DNA from: Ferdinandcohnia humi_A
GTDB lineage: Bacteria > Bacillota > Bacilli > Bacillales > Bacillaceae_L
Assembly (NCBI GenBank): GCA_047608075.1
Contig: JBLKRX010000024.1
Span: 1-64,000 of the forward strand
DNA: 64,000 bases
Reading direction: 5' to 3'
Shown here: piece by piece, positions 32,881-41,906 of the stretch
How the letters are laid out: each line of letters begins with the position of its first letter
Numbering within the stretch: position 1 is the stretch's first letter
Made by a program: the position numbers and the translations under genes
Notes under the pieces: model-generated
The model's input: only the letters and a program-made list of their open reading frames with translations
The model's database searches: none
Told to the model about the DNA's origin: nothing

Positions 32881-33150
32881 TTACTTTTTCTTTTTAGCTT
32901 TTGCTTCGTATGTTTGCTTATACACTTGATGCCCGAATACAGCAACTCCTACCGCTATAATACCATTTATCAATGTATCCAAGGAAAAGCCGTATGAAAA
33001 TGATCCTATGATGAACGAAAATCCAAGTAGAAACCAAATGATGGACCAGTTTGGGATAAATGGAGTACGTTTTAGAGCGTAACCAATAACCCAAAGGACA
33101 GGTACAAAAATATGGTAGTTCTCTTTTAAAAGGGTTAATAGTATTTCCAA
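32881..33150 (-). CDS. Phage-holin-like small membrane protein
   Basis: 89 residues from a TTG start after AAGGGGGTG. Three hydrophobic segments (YHIFVPVLWVIGYAL, WSIIWFLLGFSFIIGSFSY, INGIIAVGVAVFGHQVYK) and a lysine-rich tail KAKKKK match the holin superfamily V / Phage_holin_5_2 style. No endolysin or other phage gene is adjacent, so it is an orphan holin or a domesticated membrane protein. Confidence 0.65.
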   Translation of the reverse strand: MEILLTLLKENYHIFVPVLWVIGYALKRTPFIPNWSIIWFLLGFSFIIGSFSYGFSLDTLINGIIAVGVAVFGHQVYKQTYEAKAKKKK

Positions 33151-33332
33151 GTTTTCACCCCCTTGATTGTTTATTGTAATATGTTATGAAAATTGGTCGT
33201 AAATTGCTTGTTCAAAAGTAACAAACTTCATCCAATATATGAAAAATTGATGGATTTCATATATTCTTTAAATCTTTTTGAAAAAAGACTTTACACATTT
33301 TGGATATAATTGTATATTTTATTTAATGTTAA

Positions 33333-33349
33333 ATAGTCAACGTTGAATA
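33333..33349. promoter_or_regulatory. PadR-type operator 1
   Basis: ATAGTCAACGTTGAATA, containing the perfect palindrome TCAACGTTGA. Copies at 33380 and 35026 differ by one or two bases. Likely bound by the PadR protein at 35064. Confidence 0.6.
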
Positions 33350-33379
33350 AATAAAAATCCAGCTTTTTTATTTAACGGT

Positions 33380-33402
33380 ATAGTCAATGTTGAATATATA
33401 AT
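33380..33402 (+). promoter_or_regulatory. PadR-type operator 2 and -10 box of ABC operon
   Basis: ATAGTCAATGTTGAATA (33380-33396) directly abuts TATAAT (33397-33402). A bound repressor would cover the promoter of the ABC genes that start at 33426. Confidence 0.65.
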
Positions 33403-33425
33403 GATGAGTAAAAGGAGAGATGATA

Positions 33426-34133
33426 ATGAATCAAGTGTTAATTAGGGCTACAGCTTTGAAAAAGAGCTACAACTCCAGGACTGTGGTTAATGGCATATCA
33501 ATGAATGTATATGAAAATGAAGTTCTTACAATTATTGGTCCCAATGGAGCTGGTAAAACTACAACAATCGAGATGCTTCTTGGATTAAGAAAAGAGGATG
33601 AAGGAAAGGTAGATTACTGGTCAGAGAATTTTCAAAAAGCAATTGGGATACAGCTTCAAGCAACACCTTTCTTCCCTGGGTTAACAGCTATTGAAAACCT
33701 AAGAGTGTTTGCTTCCTTTTACAAGAAACGGCTTTCAAAGGAAAAAGGAGAAGAACTACTAGATTTGTGTGGATTAGGTAACGTAATGAAAATAGAGGCT
33801 TCTAAGTTATCGGGTGGGCAACAAAAGCGTTTAGCAATAGCGGTAGCTCTCGTGCATGACCCAAAGATTGTGTTCTTGGATGAACCTACAGCTGCCCTAG
33901 ATCCTAAATCGAGAAGAGAAATTCATGAACTAATTTTGGAATTACAAAATAGAGGGTCTACTGTGGTCTTTACATCTCATGACATGGAGGAAGTCACCAA
34001 GCTGTCTAGCCGAGTCATGATGATTGATCAAGGGAAGGTAATTGCGGAAGGTACTGCAGAAGAATTATGTCAAAGTTATGGGGTTCAAAATCTTGAAGAT
34101 GTATATTTACTTGCAATAAGGGGAGGTAAATAA
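33426..34133 (+). CDS. ABC-2 exporter ATP-binding protein, PadR operon
   Basis: 235 residues from ATG 33426, which has AAAGGAGA at a good distance; ATG 33420 is too close. Walker A GPNGAGKT, signature LSGGQQKRLAIAVAL, Walker B IVFLDEPTAALDP and the H-loop VFTSHDMEE are intact. It belongs to the drug/lantibiotic-exporter type (CcmA-like). It pairs with the permease two bases downstream; the PadR regulator closes the cluster. Confidence 0.92.
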   Translation: MNQVLIRATALKKSYNSRTVVNGISMNVYENEVLTIIGPNGAGKTTTIEMLLGLRKEDEGKVDYWSENFQKAIGIQLQATPFFPGLTAIENLRVFASFYKKRLSKEKGEELLDLCGLGNVMKIEASKLSGGQQKRLAIAVALVHDPKIVFLDEPTAALDPKSRREIHELILELQNRGSTVVFTSHDMEEVTKLSSRVMMIDQGKVIAEGTAEELCQSYGVQNLEDVYLLAIRGGK

Positions 34134-34135
34134 AA

Positions 34136-34909
34136 ATGGGTACTATTTTTAAGACAATGATTGTGACTTCTTTACGGGATAAAATTACGTTGTTTTATTC
34201 GATTCTTTTTCCGGTCCTTATATTAATTGGGTTGGGTTATTATGTGGATAATGAGGATTACATTCCTAGACTTCTCACGGGTGTAATTGTATTAAGTTCA
34301 TTGTTTTGGGGAGTTTCTGGCATTGCGTTTCAAGTATTTGGACAACGTACTAGAGGTGTTTATAAGTTGCTGAAGGTAACACCGCTCCCGACGATGCATT
34401 TCATTCTTTTAATGGCAGCCGCCCGTACCATATTAGGTATAGGTATAAATCTACTGGTTTTGTTTGTGGGGATTGTTTTATTTGATATAGCTATTTCACC
34501 AAATGAATTATTGGGAGCAATCAGCGTTATGTTTATTGGAATCTTATGTTTTACATGCTTGGGCTTTTTTATATCCAATTTTGCAAATAATGAAGGCCAA
34601 ATTAATATGATTTCAAATCTATTCTTTCTGCCGATGATATTTGGAACAGACACCTTTTACTCTTTAGAAAATGCTCCTACTTGGGTTGCTAGAATGGGTG
34701 ATTTTTTCCCACTTGGCTATTACACAAAGGCATTAAGGATAGTCATTGGAATTGAGGAGTCAGAACAGACTACTATGGCACTCATTATCATTTTACTAGG
34801 CTTTACACTGCTACTATTGATTCTTGCAACGGTAACCTTTAAATGGGAAGCACAAAGTCAGGTTGATTTAAAAAAAGGAAGTAAGGGGAAAGAAGGGTTA
34901 TCTAGCTAA
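34136..34909 (+). CDS. ABC-2 type permease, PadR operon
   Basis: 257 residues with six helices typical of ABC-2 membrane subunits, starting with LRDKITLFYSILFPVLILIG and including the conserved NLFFLPMIFGTDTFYSLENAPTW loop region (about 161-183). It dimerises and works with the ATPase just upstream to export an unknown compound, perhaps an antibiotic or lipid. No terminator precedes the PadR gene, though that gene also has its own operator. Confidence 0.9.
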   Translation: MGTIFKTMIVTSLRDKITLFYSILFPVLILIGLGYYVDNEDYIPRLLTGVIVLSSLFWGVSGIAFQVFGQRTRGVYKLLKVTPLPTMHFILLMAAARTILGIGINLLVLFVGIVLFDIAISPNELLGAISVMFIGILCFTCLGFFISNFANNEGQINMISNLFFLPMIFGTDTFYSLENAPTWVARMGDFFPLGYYTKALRIVIGIEESEQTTMALIIILLGFTLLLLILATVTFKWEAQSQVDLKKGSKGKEGLSS

Positions 34910-35025
34910 AACGGAGATGTTGTGATATGATTTCTTTAAAAATAGGAAAGACTTTCCTAAATGTATAAATATAAACGAAGCACAGCCTGACAGCTCCCGC
35001 ACTTGCTGGTTTTCTTTTATAGCTG

Positions 35026-35042
35026 ATAGTTAATGTTGAATA
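35026..35042. promoter_or_regulatory. PadR-type operator 3
   Basis: ATAGTTAATGTTGAATA lies 22 bp upstream of the PadR gene and matches the two operators before the ABC operon, pointing to autoregulation. Confidence 0.65.
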
Positions 35043-35063
35043 TGTAATCTTGAGGTGCAAGAA

Positions 35064-35645
35064 ATGGTTCGTCTTATGGTATTAGGTATGCTACGAATAA
35101 AGCCACTATCTGGCTATGAAATTCAAAGAGTTTTACAGACAAGTCAAACAGATATATGGGCCGGAGTTTTACCTGGCTCTATCTATCATGCTCTGAAAAA
35201 AATGGATAAAGAAGGACTTGTTGAAGTAGACAATGTTGAACAAACAGGCCACCGTATTAAAGCAATATATAAAATTACGGAGAAGGGACAGGTTGAATTT
35301 ATTAACCTTCTAAAAGATAGCTTGCGTGAAAAATCGGTAGGATTGCCAAGTAATTTATATACGGGGATTGCCTTCCTTCATGAACTTCCGTTAGAGGATA
35401 AAGTAGAAGCATTAGAGGAACAAAAGGTAATGTTAGAAAAAGAATTGGAGCAATTGAAGAGCGGACTAGAAATAAAGGAGCAATATGTAAAATTGGACGA
35501 AATCGCTAAGCTTCAATTTGAAAATATGTTTGCTCATTACGAACTTCAAGTTACGTTTATCCAAAAACTGATAAATCAGCTTAAAACAATGGAGGATACT
35601 GACCCCAAAATTTCCCCTGAGGATTTTGATAAATATTTTGATTGA
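35064..35645 (+). CDS. PadR-family transcriptional regulator
   Basis: 193 residues from ATG 35064 (SD TGAGGTG); a GTG at 35055 overlaps the SD. The winged helix is MLRIKPLSGYEIQRVLQ through VLPGSIYHALKKMDKEGLVEV, and the C-terminal half is a dimerising coiled coil (about 115-185). PadR/LmrR proteins repress adjacent multidrug ABC genes and release on ligand binding. The three ATAGTyAAyGTTGAATA sites near this gene and the ABC operon support that role. Confidence 0.92.
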   Translation: MVRLMVLGMLRIKPLSGYEIQRVLQTSQTDIWAGVLPGSIYHALKKMDKEGLVEVDNVEQTGHRIKAIYKITEKGQVEFINLLKDSLREKSVGLPSNLYTGIAFLHELPLEDKVEALEEQKVMLEKELEQLKSGLEIKEQYVKLDEIAKLQFENMFAHYELQVTFIQKLINQLKTMEDTDPKISPEDFDKYFD

Positions 35646-35795
35646 TATTGAAAAAATGTAAAAAACAGAGATACACACTGATTTTTGTAATTTGGTTCAG
35701 TTTTTGCAGAGAGAATCAATTAAACCAGTTAAAATAGGAAGAAAAAAATAACAGCAGTATCGTTAACTAAAAGGGAATATTTACGCAACAAAAAA

Positions 35796-35865
35796 AGTGA
35801 GTATACACTCACTTTTTTTGTTGACTTATCGTTAATCAAACTACATAATTTTGAGTAAGTACTCA
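35796..35865 (+). promoter_or_regulatory. Promoter bracketed by two TetR-type palindromes
   Basis: TTGACT (35821-35826), 17 bp, CATAAT (35844-35849) make a SigA promoter. AGTGAGTATACACTCACT (35796-35813) lies just before the -35 and TGAGTAAGTACTCA (35852-35865) just after the -10. Both share the GAGTA/TACTC core. The first, flanked by A and T runs, can also terminate the PadR transcript. Confidence 0.8.
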
Positions 35866-35887
35866 CTTTTAAGGGGAGGCGTGTAGC

Positions 35888-36613
35888 ATGAATAGTAGTG
35901 TATTAATTCAAAAGGTTAGTAAAAGCTTCGGGAAAAAGGTAGTACTGGATGAAATAGACCTTACTATTGGGGAGGGTCAAATATATGGATTTATTGGCCC
36001 GTCAGGTGCTGGTAAGACAACCTTAGTAAAGATGATTGTGGGAATGGATATCCCTGATTATGGAACCATTCATGTATTAAATAAAAAGATGCCTAATCTC
36101 GAGATACTGCAAGATATTGGTTATATGGCCCAATCTGATGCCTTGTATACCGAGTTAACTGGTAGGGAAAACCTTTCTTTCTTTGCCTCTCTATATAAAT
36201 TAAATAAGGTTGAAACGAAGCAGCGTATTGATTATACAGCTTCACTCGTAAATTTAACGGAGGATATAAATAAAAAGGTAGCTACGTATTCAGGAGGAAT
36301 GAAACGTCGCTTGTCACTAGCAATAGCATTAATACAAAATCCAAAGATCCTTATTTTGGATGAACCTACTGTTGGAATTGATCCAGAATTAAGGCTCAAC
36401 ATTTGGAATGAATTGTTGCGGATGAAGAAGGAAGAAGGTAAGACAATTATTGTAACAACACATGTTATGGACGAAGCCGAGAAATGTGATTTCATTGCAT
36501 TGGTAAGGGATGGAAAAATATTAACTAGAGGAACACCAAAAATGTTAAAAGATACTTATCAAGCGAATAACTTTGATGAAGTATTTTTATATGCAGGGAG
36601 GAATACCCGGTGA
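35888..36613 (+). CDS. ABC-2 exporter ATP-binding protein, TetR operon
   Basis: 241 residues with Walker A GPSGAGKT, signature YSGGMKRRLSLAIAL, Walker B ILILDEPTVGIDP and H-loop VVTTHVMDEAE. It is a daunorubicin/ABC-2-type ATPase. Its stop overlaps the start of the permease by four bases. SD AAGGGGAGG before ATG. The promoter is enclosed by two palindromes likely bound by the TetR protein encoded third in the operon. Confidence 0.93.
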   Translation: MNSSVLIQKVSKSFGKKVVLDEIDLTIGEGQIYGFIGPSGAGKTTLVKMIVGMDIPDYGTIHVLNKKMPNLEILQDIGYMAQSDALYTELTGRENLSFFASLYKLNKVETKQRIDYTASLVNLTEDINKKVATYSGGMKRRLSLAIALIQNPKILILDEPTVGIDPELRLNIWNELLRMKKEEGKTIIVTTHVMDEAEKCDFIALVRDGKILTRGTPKMLKDTYQANNFDEVFLYAGRNTR

Positions 36614-37671
36614 GAGTGTATGCCTTGATCAAACGGATTATTCAACAACTGCTTCGGGATAAACGGACACTTGCTTTATTATTTGTTGCTCCATTACTTA
36701 TTTTATCACTTATGTACGTCTTATTTAATGGCGAAACGGGTAATCCATCTTTAGGAATAAAGAATGTAGAGGATAGTCTTGTAGAAAAACTTGAGAAAGT
36801 AGATATTCTTGTTAAAGAATATGAACAATTGACATACGTTGAAGGAACAATAATTGCAGATGATCTTGATGGAATGTTACGCATTAAAGATGGGAGGCCA
36901 GAGCTCACATTACTAAACAGTGATCCAACATCTGCAAAGGCGTTACAGATGAAAGTTAATCAAATACTAGCAGCACATGCTCAAGAAAATGTAAGTAAAC
37001 AGGTTCCTGCAATGGCCAATGTTGCAAAAATAAACCTTGAAACAAGGTACGTTTATGGAAGTGGTGATACAGTATTCTTTGATGTTCTTAGTCCAATATT
37101 GATTGGGTTCTTTGTTTTCTTCTTTGTATTCCTCATCTCTGGAATAGGATTATTGAAGGAGAGAACATCAGGGACACTAGAACGACTAATGTCTACACCG
37201 ATTCGTAGAGGAGAAATTGTTACGGCTTATTTAGTGGGATTTGGTATGTTTGCAGTTCTTCAGACACTCATCATTGTACTTTTTTCAACACATGTGTTGG
37301 ACCTCACACTGAAAGGATCTTTATGGTATGTAATTCTAATTAATCTTCTCCTTGCGTTAGTTGCTTTATCTCTTGGGATTCTTTTATCATCTTTTGCGGC
37401 ATCCGAGTTTCAAATGGTTCAATTTATTCCGATTGCAGTTATCCCACAAATCTTCTTTTCAGGAATTATTCCCCTTGAAGGGATGGCAGACTGGTTACAG
37501 GTTATTGCGAAGGTAATGCCTTTGTATTATGCAGCAGATGCTCTAAAAGGAGTTATGTATATGGGTGAAGGTTTTAGAGAAATAACCAGTAATCTACTGG
37601 TATTAGTTACTTTTGCGACAATTTTTATTATACTAAATGTGTTCGCATTGAAAAAGTACAGAGCATTGTGA
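36610..37671 (+). CDS. ABC-2 type permease, TetR operon
   Basis: 353 residues starting at GTG 36610 within the ATPase stop. One N-terminal helix (LALLFVAPLLILSLMYVLF), a large extracytoplasmic domain (about 40-155), then five helices including GIGLLKERTSGTLERLMSTPI (the coupling segment) and the ending FIILNVFALKKYRAL. This YhgE/LinB-like 1+5 topology is typical of drug and haem exporters. Substrate unknown. Confidence 0.92.
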   Translation: MRVYALIKRIIQQLLRDKRTLALLFVAPLLILSLMYVLFNGETGNPSLGIKNVEDSLVEKLEKVDILVKEYEQLTYVEGTIIADDLDGMLRIKDGRPELTLLNSDPTSAKALQMKVNQILAAHAQENVSKQVPAMANVAKINLETRYVYGSGDTVFFDVLSPILIGFFVFFFVFLISGIGLLKERTSGTLERLMSTPIRRGEIVTAYLVGFGMFAVLQTLIIVLFSTHVLDLTLKGSLWYVILINLLLALVALSLGILLSSFAASEFQMVQFIPIAVIPQIFFSGIIPLEGMADWLQVIAKVMPLYYAADALKGVMYMGEGFREITSNLLVLVTFATIFIILNVFALKKYRAL

Positions 37672-37700
37672 GTAAGGTAATGACAAGGAAGTGGATATAG

Positions 37701-38351
37701 TTGTCTAAAGATAATCTATTAGATGCATTAATTGAGCAAACTAAATTATCAAAAAAACAAACCGATAAACAACAAAAAATAGTAGAGACTGCGATTAATA
37801 TGTTCGCAGAAAAAGGATACGCGAATACTTCCACAAGTGAAATCGCAAAGGCAGCAGGGGTAGCGGAAGGAACTATTTTTCGTCATTATGGCACAAAAGA
37901 TAATTTATTGCTTTCAGTTATTCTTCCATTTTTAAAAGAAGCATTACCTGGGATGGCAGAAAACGTGTTTAAAGAAGTAGTAACAGAGAACACCTTGCAC
38001 TTTGAAGATTTTTTAAAAGGATTGTTTCAGAATCGAATAGCATTTGTAATGGAGAATAAAGAGATTTTTCAAATACTTGTTAAAGAGCTATTATACAGTG
38101 AAGCATTGAGATTAGAGCTACTTCCTTTTTTCACGGAAATTGTAGGGAAACGTGTTGCCAACATGATTGATCTATTTAAAGAACGAGGGGAAATAATGGA
38201 CCTTCCTACAAATGCGATCCTAAAAATGGTAGCTACTTTATTTGGCGGGTATCTTGTAACAACCTTTGTTTTAACAAATAATGATGATATCGATGTCGAA
38301 GAAGAAACGGAAAATCTGGTCCGATTTGTACTGGAGGGCATAAAGAAATAA
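37701..38351 (+). CDS. TetR-family regulator
   Basis: 216 residues from TTG 37701 after AAGGAAGTGG. The HTH is NMFAEKGYANTSTSEIAKAAGVAEGTIFRHYGTKDNLL (recognisable TetR_N, about 33-70). The C-terminal ligand domain is helical. It is the third gene of the ABC operon and so probably represses it through the palindromes at 35796 and 35852. Confidence 0.93.
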   Translation: MSKDNLLDALIEQTKLSKKQTDKQQKIVETAINMFAEKGYANTSTSEIAKAAGVAEGTIFRHYGTKDNLLLSVILPFLKEALPGMAENVFKEVVTENTLHFEDFLKGLFQNRIAFVMENKEIFQILVKELLYSEALRLELLPFFTEIVGKRVANMIDLFKERGEIMDLPTNAILKMVATLFGGYLVTTFVLTNNDDIDVEEETENLVRFVLEGIKK

Positions 38352-38511
38352 AATATTCTATGTTTTACTTTATGACCTAGCCAAGAACACCCGTGAATTT
38401 TTTTCGTGGTAGGTTCATTAATGATGATTCGTCCTAGAAATGAGTAAGATAATTGAAAATATGAGACAAAATATGCGATATTCATATTATATTAAAATAA
38501 CTTAGAGGTGA

Positions 38512-38880
38512 ATGAAGTTGATAACAAATATAGCATCTGTTGCAGTATATGTGGAAGATCAATTAAAAGCAAAGGAATTCTGGACAGAGAAGGTAGGCTT
38601 TGGTGTTGTTGCTGAACATCAAATGGGACCTAATGCTCTGTGGCTTGAAGTCGCACCACAAAATGAGAAAAGCCGTCTCGTAATTTATCCAAAGTCAATG
38701 ATGCAGGGTTCAGAAAACATGAAGGCTTCCATCGTATTTGAATGTGATGATGTAATTGCTACATATGATAAGATGAAGGCCAATGGTGTTGTATTTAAAG
38801 GTGAACCACAGCAAATGCAATGGGGTACATTTGTTCAATTTAGTGATGAAGATGGGAATGAATTTCTGTTAAAAGGGTAG
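38512..38880 (+). CDS. VOC-family (glyoxalase/bleomycin resistance-like) protein
   Basis: 122 residues. The VOC fold is shown by IASVAVYVEDQLKAKEFWTE (about 6-25), an arginine in KSRLVIYP and VQFSDEDGNEFLLKG at the end. Members include glyoxalases, dioxygenases and antibiotic-binding proteins. ATG 38512 is one base from the SD AGAGGTG, so TTG 38518 at seven bases may be the real start, shortening it by two residues. Stands alone after the ABC operon. Confidence 0.85.
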   Translation: MKLITNIASVAVYVEDQLKAKEFWTEKVGFGVVAEHQMGPNALWLEVAPQNEKSRLVIYPKSMMQGSENMKASIVFECDDVIATYDKMKANGVVFKGEPQQMQWGTFVQFSDEDGNEFLLKG

Positions 38881-38896
38881 TTTTCAGACATTTATT

Positions 38897-38988
38897 CAAA
38901 CGTTTGATTAAAAATGAAATGCCTTGGCATCCTTGGAACAAAGAGGTAAACAAACGCTTGATTGAAAATCAATCAAGCGTTTGTTTAC
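38897..38988. repeat. CAAACGTTTG dyad and 20-bp perfect hairpin
   Basis: TCAAACGTTTGA (38897-38908) is a perfect palindrome. GTAAACAAACGCTTG.. (38946-38965) pairs perfectly over 20 bp with 38969-38988, leaving a three-base loop. Same sequence family as the dyads at 9775-9902. It may end transcription of the VOC gene, but no T-run follows. Confidence 0.75.
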
Positions 38989-39020
38989 TATATTAATAAC
39001 GATTTCACACAAAATTGTAG

Positions 39021-39059
39021 AAAAAAGCCTGATTTCAGTAAAAATGGAATCAGGCTATT
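39021..39059. terminator. Terminator between VOC gene and MFS gene
   Basis: AGCCTGATT loop GGAATCAGGCT, with A-run upstream (T-run for the minus strand), close to the minus-strand MFS stop. Confidence 0.75.
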
Positions 39060-39063
39060 GCTA

Positions 39064-40275
39064 TTAAACTGATAAGGTAGCCGTATTTTTCCCTCTCATG
39101 ATACATTCCTTTTTTCCGTGTAAGAAATAATAGAGAATAGAAGTGATTACTGTCCAAACGCCTAGGAGTAGATATAGGTTACTGTAGCCAGCGATTGGAA
39201 TAATGAATCCTAACAAATAAGGACCAAATCCAAGTCCTGCATCGAGAAAAATAAAGAATGTCGATGTAGCCAATCCCATTCGATGAGGTGGTGTGAGTTT
39301 AATTGCAACTGCTTGGGTGCAGGATTGCATATTACCAAATCCAAGACCGATGAGGGCACCTGCAGCTAATAATATAAAGCTATTGTTCGCAATGCTTAGT
39401 AGAAGCATTCCAAATGTAAGTAAAATAAAGGCTGGATACATCACGTAATTTGCCCCTTTTATATCCATTAAGCGTCCAGTAAAAGGACGGGAGAGTAATA
39501 CTGCAATTGAATATACTAAGAAGAAAAAGCTAGCAGCTGTTACTAGTTCAAGTTCATTTGCATAAAAGGTAATAAACGATAAAACGCTTGAATAACAAAA
39601 TGCAATTGCGAGGGTAATAAAAGCAATTGGAATTGCCTTAGGTTCGATAAAGCTTGATAGCTTTACCCCTTTTGCTTCTACCATTTTATTTTTACGAATT
39701 TCTGGAGGTGGTACTTTCCCGAATAGGGATATGACCAAGCTAAAAACCCCTAAGGCGAGACAGAAAATGAAGATGACATGGAAGCTGGTATGTTGGCTCA
39801 TATAAAGACCAATAAAAGGCCCGATGGCTGTTGCAAGTGTTGCACTCATGCTATAATATCCAATTCCTTCTCCTCTCCAGCTAAAAGGGATAATCTGGGC
39901 AATTATGGTCCCGGTTGCAGTACTTGCGATACCGAGAGTAATTCCATGTAAGAAGCGATTAAAAAGTAAAAATGTTATACCTGCATGATAAAAATACAAG
40001 AAAGTCGTAACTGTGAAAAACAGTAGTCCAATAAATAGTGTTTTTTTACGGCCAATTGTATCAATGTACCTGCCTGTAAATAGGCGTCCTATTAGAGTCC
40101 CGATAATAAATATTCCAGTTACAAGACCTGCTTGGCTAGTAGTTGCGCTATATTCTTCGACCGCAAACACGGCAATGATTACCATCAATAGATAAAATAT
40201 AAGAGTTAATAAAAAATTCAAGGACGAAATGATGATGAAGTCCTTCGTCCAAAGTCTAGGTTTTGCTAATTCCAT
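39064..40275 (-). CDS. MFS transporter, drug-efflux type, MarR operon
   Basis: 403 residues with about 12 helices. GRLFTGRYIDTIGRKKTLFIG carries the loop 2-3 motif. The style is of small-molecule exporters of the YfkF/YceJ kind. SD AAGGAGA before ATG. It is the second gene after a MarR regulator, with a 10-bp gap, so the regulator probably controls its own operon through the palindrome upstream. Substrate unknown; antimicrobial or aromatic efflux is a common role. Confidence 0.88.
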   Translation of the reverse strand: MELAKPRLWTKDFIIISSLNFLLTLIFYLLMVIIAVFAVEEYSATTSQAGLVTGIFIIGTLIGRLFTGRYIDTIGRKKTLFIGLLFFTVTTFLYFYHAGITFLLFNRFLHGITLGIASTATGTIIAQIIPFSWRGEGIGYYSMSATLATAIGPFIGLYMSQHTSFHVIFIFCLALGVFSLVISLFGKVPPPEIRKNKMVEAKGVKLSSFIEPKAIPIAFITLAIAFCYSSVLSFITFYANELELVTAASFFFLVYSIAVLLSRPFTGRLMDIKGANYVMYPAFILLTFGMLLLSIANNSFILLAAGALIGLGFGNMQSCTQAVAIKLTPPHRMGLATSTFFIFLDAGLGFGPYLLGFIIPIAGYSNLYLLLGVWTVITSILYYFLHGKKECIMRGKNTATLSV

Positions 40276-40285
40276 ATTGATCTCC

Positions 40286-40714
40286 TTACTTTGTTAGATT
40301 GTTCCGTATGGTTTCCATTATACGGATTACTTCTAGTTGTTCCTTTTCTGTTACTCCTTTTAAAATCTCCTGCTCAAATTCGTTAACTGCCACGCGTACA
40401 TTAACATATACTTGTTTGCCAAGCGAGGTAAGCTGCATTCTCTTTTCCCTCTTGTCTTTTCCAGGCATTTGTTCTACGTATCCTAGATCTTCCAATTTGG
40501 TAATGGTCCTTGTCACAGTTGGTTTCTCAACTCCTAAGTATTGGGAGAGTTCGACAAGGGTTGGAGCTCCAAAATTAACAATATAGTACAAAATCGACCA
40601 TTGGGCTCTATATAGCTGATGTTTACTGAGCTCAGTATTGAGACGATTTTCAAAAGGTCGATACATTAAAGTGACATGTTGAAAAAACTTTTGATAGGTC
40701 TCGATGAAAAACAC
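40286..40714 (-). CDS. MarR-family regulator
   Basis: 142 residues. The winged helix reads PTLVELSQYLGVEKPTVTRT followed by LEDLGYVEQMPGKDKREKRM, including the wing. The start is GTG 40714, partly within GGGG, so initiation is unusual. A perfect 15-bp palindrome GTTACCTAAGGTAAC lies about 19 bp upstream and is the likely autorepression site. First gene of the operon with the MFS transporter. Confidence 0.92.
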   Translation of the reverse strand: MFFIETYQKFFQHVTLMYRPFENRLNTELSKHQLYRAQWSILYYIVNFGAPTLVELSQYLGVEKPTVTRTITKLEDLGYVEQMPGKDKREKRMQLTSLGKQVYVNVRVAVNEFEQEILKGVTEKEQLEVIRIMETIRNNLTK

Positions 40715-40732
40715 CCCTTGCTTCGGTAATTA

Positions 40733-40747
40733 GTTACCTAAGGTAAC
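40733..40747. promoter_or_regulatory. MarR-type operator
   Basis: GTTACCTAAGGTAAC is a perfect odd palindrome 19 bp upstream of the MarR start, the usual site and size for MarR autoregulation. Confidence 0.75.
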
Positions 40748-40879
40748 CATTTTTACATTCTAACATATGTGATATTTGTCTGTATAGTTTGAGGTGGATA
40801 AGTAGAGAGATAACAAGAAGAACAATTTGGAGTTTAGGTACTATACTCAGTGCGTGATTCATAGTGAAAAATGCATATT

Positions 40880-40905
40880 AAAAAGGACTGACAATCTGCC
40901 AGTCC
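40880..40905 (-). terminator. Terminator of HExxH protein gene
   Basis: On the minus strand GGACTG loop CAGTCC followed by TTTT, about 48 bp past the stop. Confidence 0.7.
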
Positions 40906-40952
40906 AAGGCACCTATACTGAACCCCGAGAAAAATTCATTTGATATTATGTG

Positions 40953-41906
40953 TTAAAAGCTTGTTTTTTGTTCATTTAGCAGCATGGTATTTTCTTGATG
41001 CAGTTCCAAAGCGTATGAAGAAATAATGTTATAATCAATCGCCTTCCATTCTTCCATGTGATTATTATAGTTTTGCTGATGCACCTTTCTTGATAGACCT
41101 TTAATAACTTCATAGGCTGCTTTTGGGTGGGGGAACTGTGGGTCATCTTTTGCTTGTATCAAAAACTTTTCAAGTACTTCATGATTATCATAATAGATGA
41201 GTTCAACAAGTTTTGCTCTATACTCTAAATCCTTTGATTCCAAAATTGGATAATGAAGATAATCGTTAAAATGCTGTGCCTCATGCTTTAAAAAGGAGAT
41301 TACGTATTGATTGCTTTCTAAATCATCCTTATATCGATCGTAGTTACAAAATACGCCTGATTCGTTCGCCCAGCCACCGGCTCCTTTATGTTCTAAGGTT
41401 ACATAGCTTAACCAGCTTTCCATTAGGAAATCCTTCATATGATAGACTGTTATTGTTTGAGTTTCATTAGGTAACACCACGTCATATGTGAGCTTTTCTT
41501 GTGTTTTCCAAATATAAGGACCTCGATAAGGTGGAGTGACCCCACCCAAAAAGTAATAGCCTCTAACCTCAAATTCCTTCTTTAATGCGATTTCTGCATC
41601 TTCAGCGCTAGAAAAGCTTTCTTCTAAAAAGGAACTTAATCTTTTTGCTAGCTCTTCTTCAGCCTTATACTCATGAAGCTTTTTCATCAGGACATCATGG
41701 AAATAGTTATGATAGATATGTATGGCATCTCTAATCCAAGGGTCTGAAATTTCAATCCCAATCATTTCTTCACCATAAAACCTCTTTTTATATTTTTCTA
41801 ATAATGTATCTTCCTCAGGAGTTTTGGGTGAAGTTGCTTCTAGTAATTCAATAGCAGATGTAATATCTCCCTGAAGGCACAACGAATAAAATGTTGTAAG
41901 ATTCAT
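40953..41906 (-). CDS. Hypothetical protein with HExxH zinc-protease motif
   Basis: 317 residues from ATG 41906 (SD AGAGGA nine bases upstream); a GTG at 41930 is less likely. ISFLKHEAQHFNDYLHYP (about 203-220) carries H-E-A-Q-H, followed by glutamates in LEYRAKLVELIYYD (about 227-240) that could be the third zinc ligand, as in gluzincins. Before it the protein has GGWANESGVFCNYDRY. No signal peptide. I do not recognise the family, so peptidase activity is inference. Stands alone. Confidence 0.7.
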   Translation of the reverse strand: MNLTTFYSLCLQGDITSAIELLEATSPKTPEEDTLLEKYKKRFYGEEMIGIEISDPWIRDAIHIYHNYFHDVLMKKLHEYKAEEELAKRLSSFLEESFSSAEDAEIALKKEFEVRGYYFLGGVTPPYRGPYIWKTQEKLTYDVVLPNETQTITVYHMKDFLMESWLSYVTLEHKGAGGWANESGVFCNYDRYKDDLESNQYVISFLKHEAQHFNDYLHYPILESKDLEYRAKLVELIYYDNHEVLEKFLIQAKDDPQFPHPKAAYEVIKGLSRKVHQQNYNNHMEEWKAIDYNIISSYALELHQENTMLLNEQKTSF

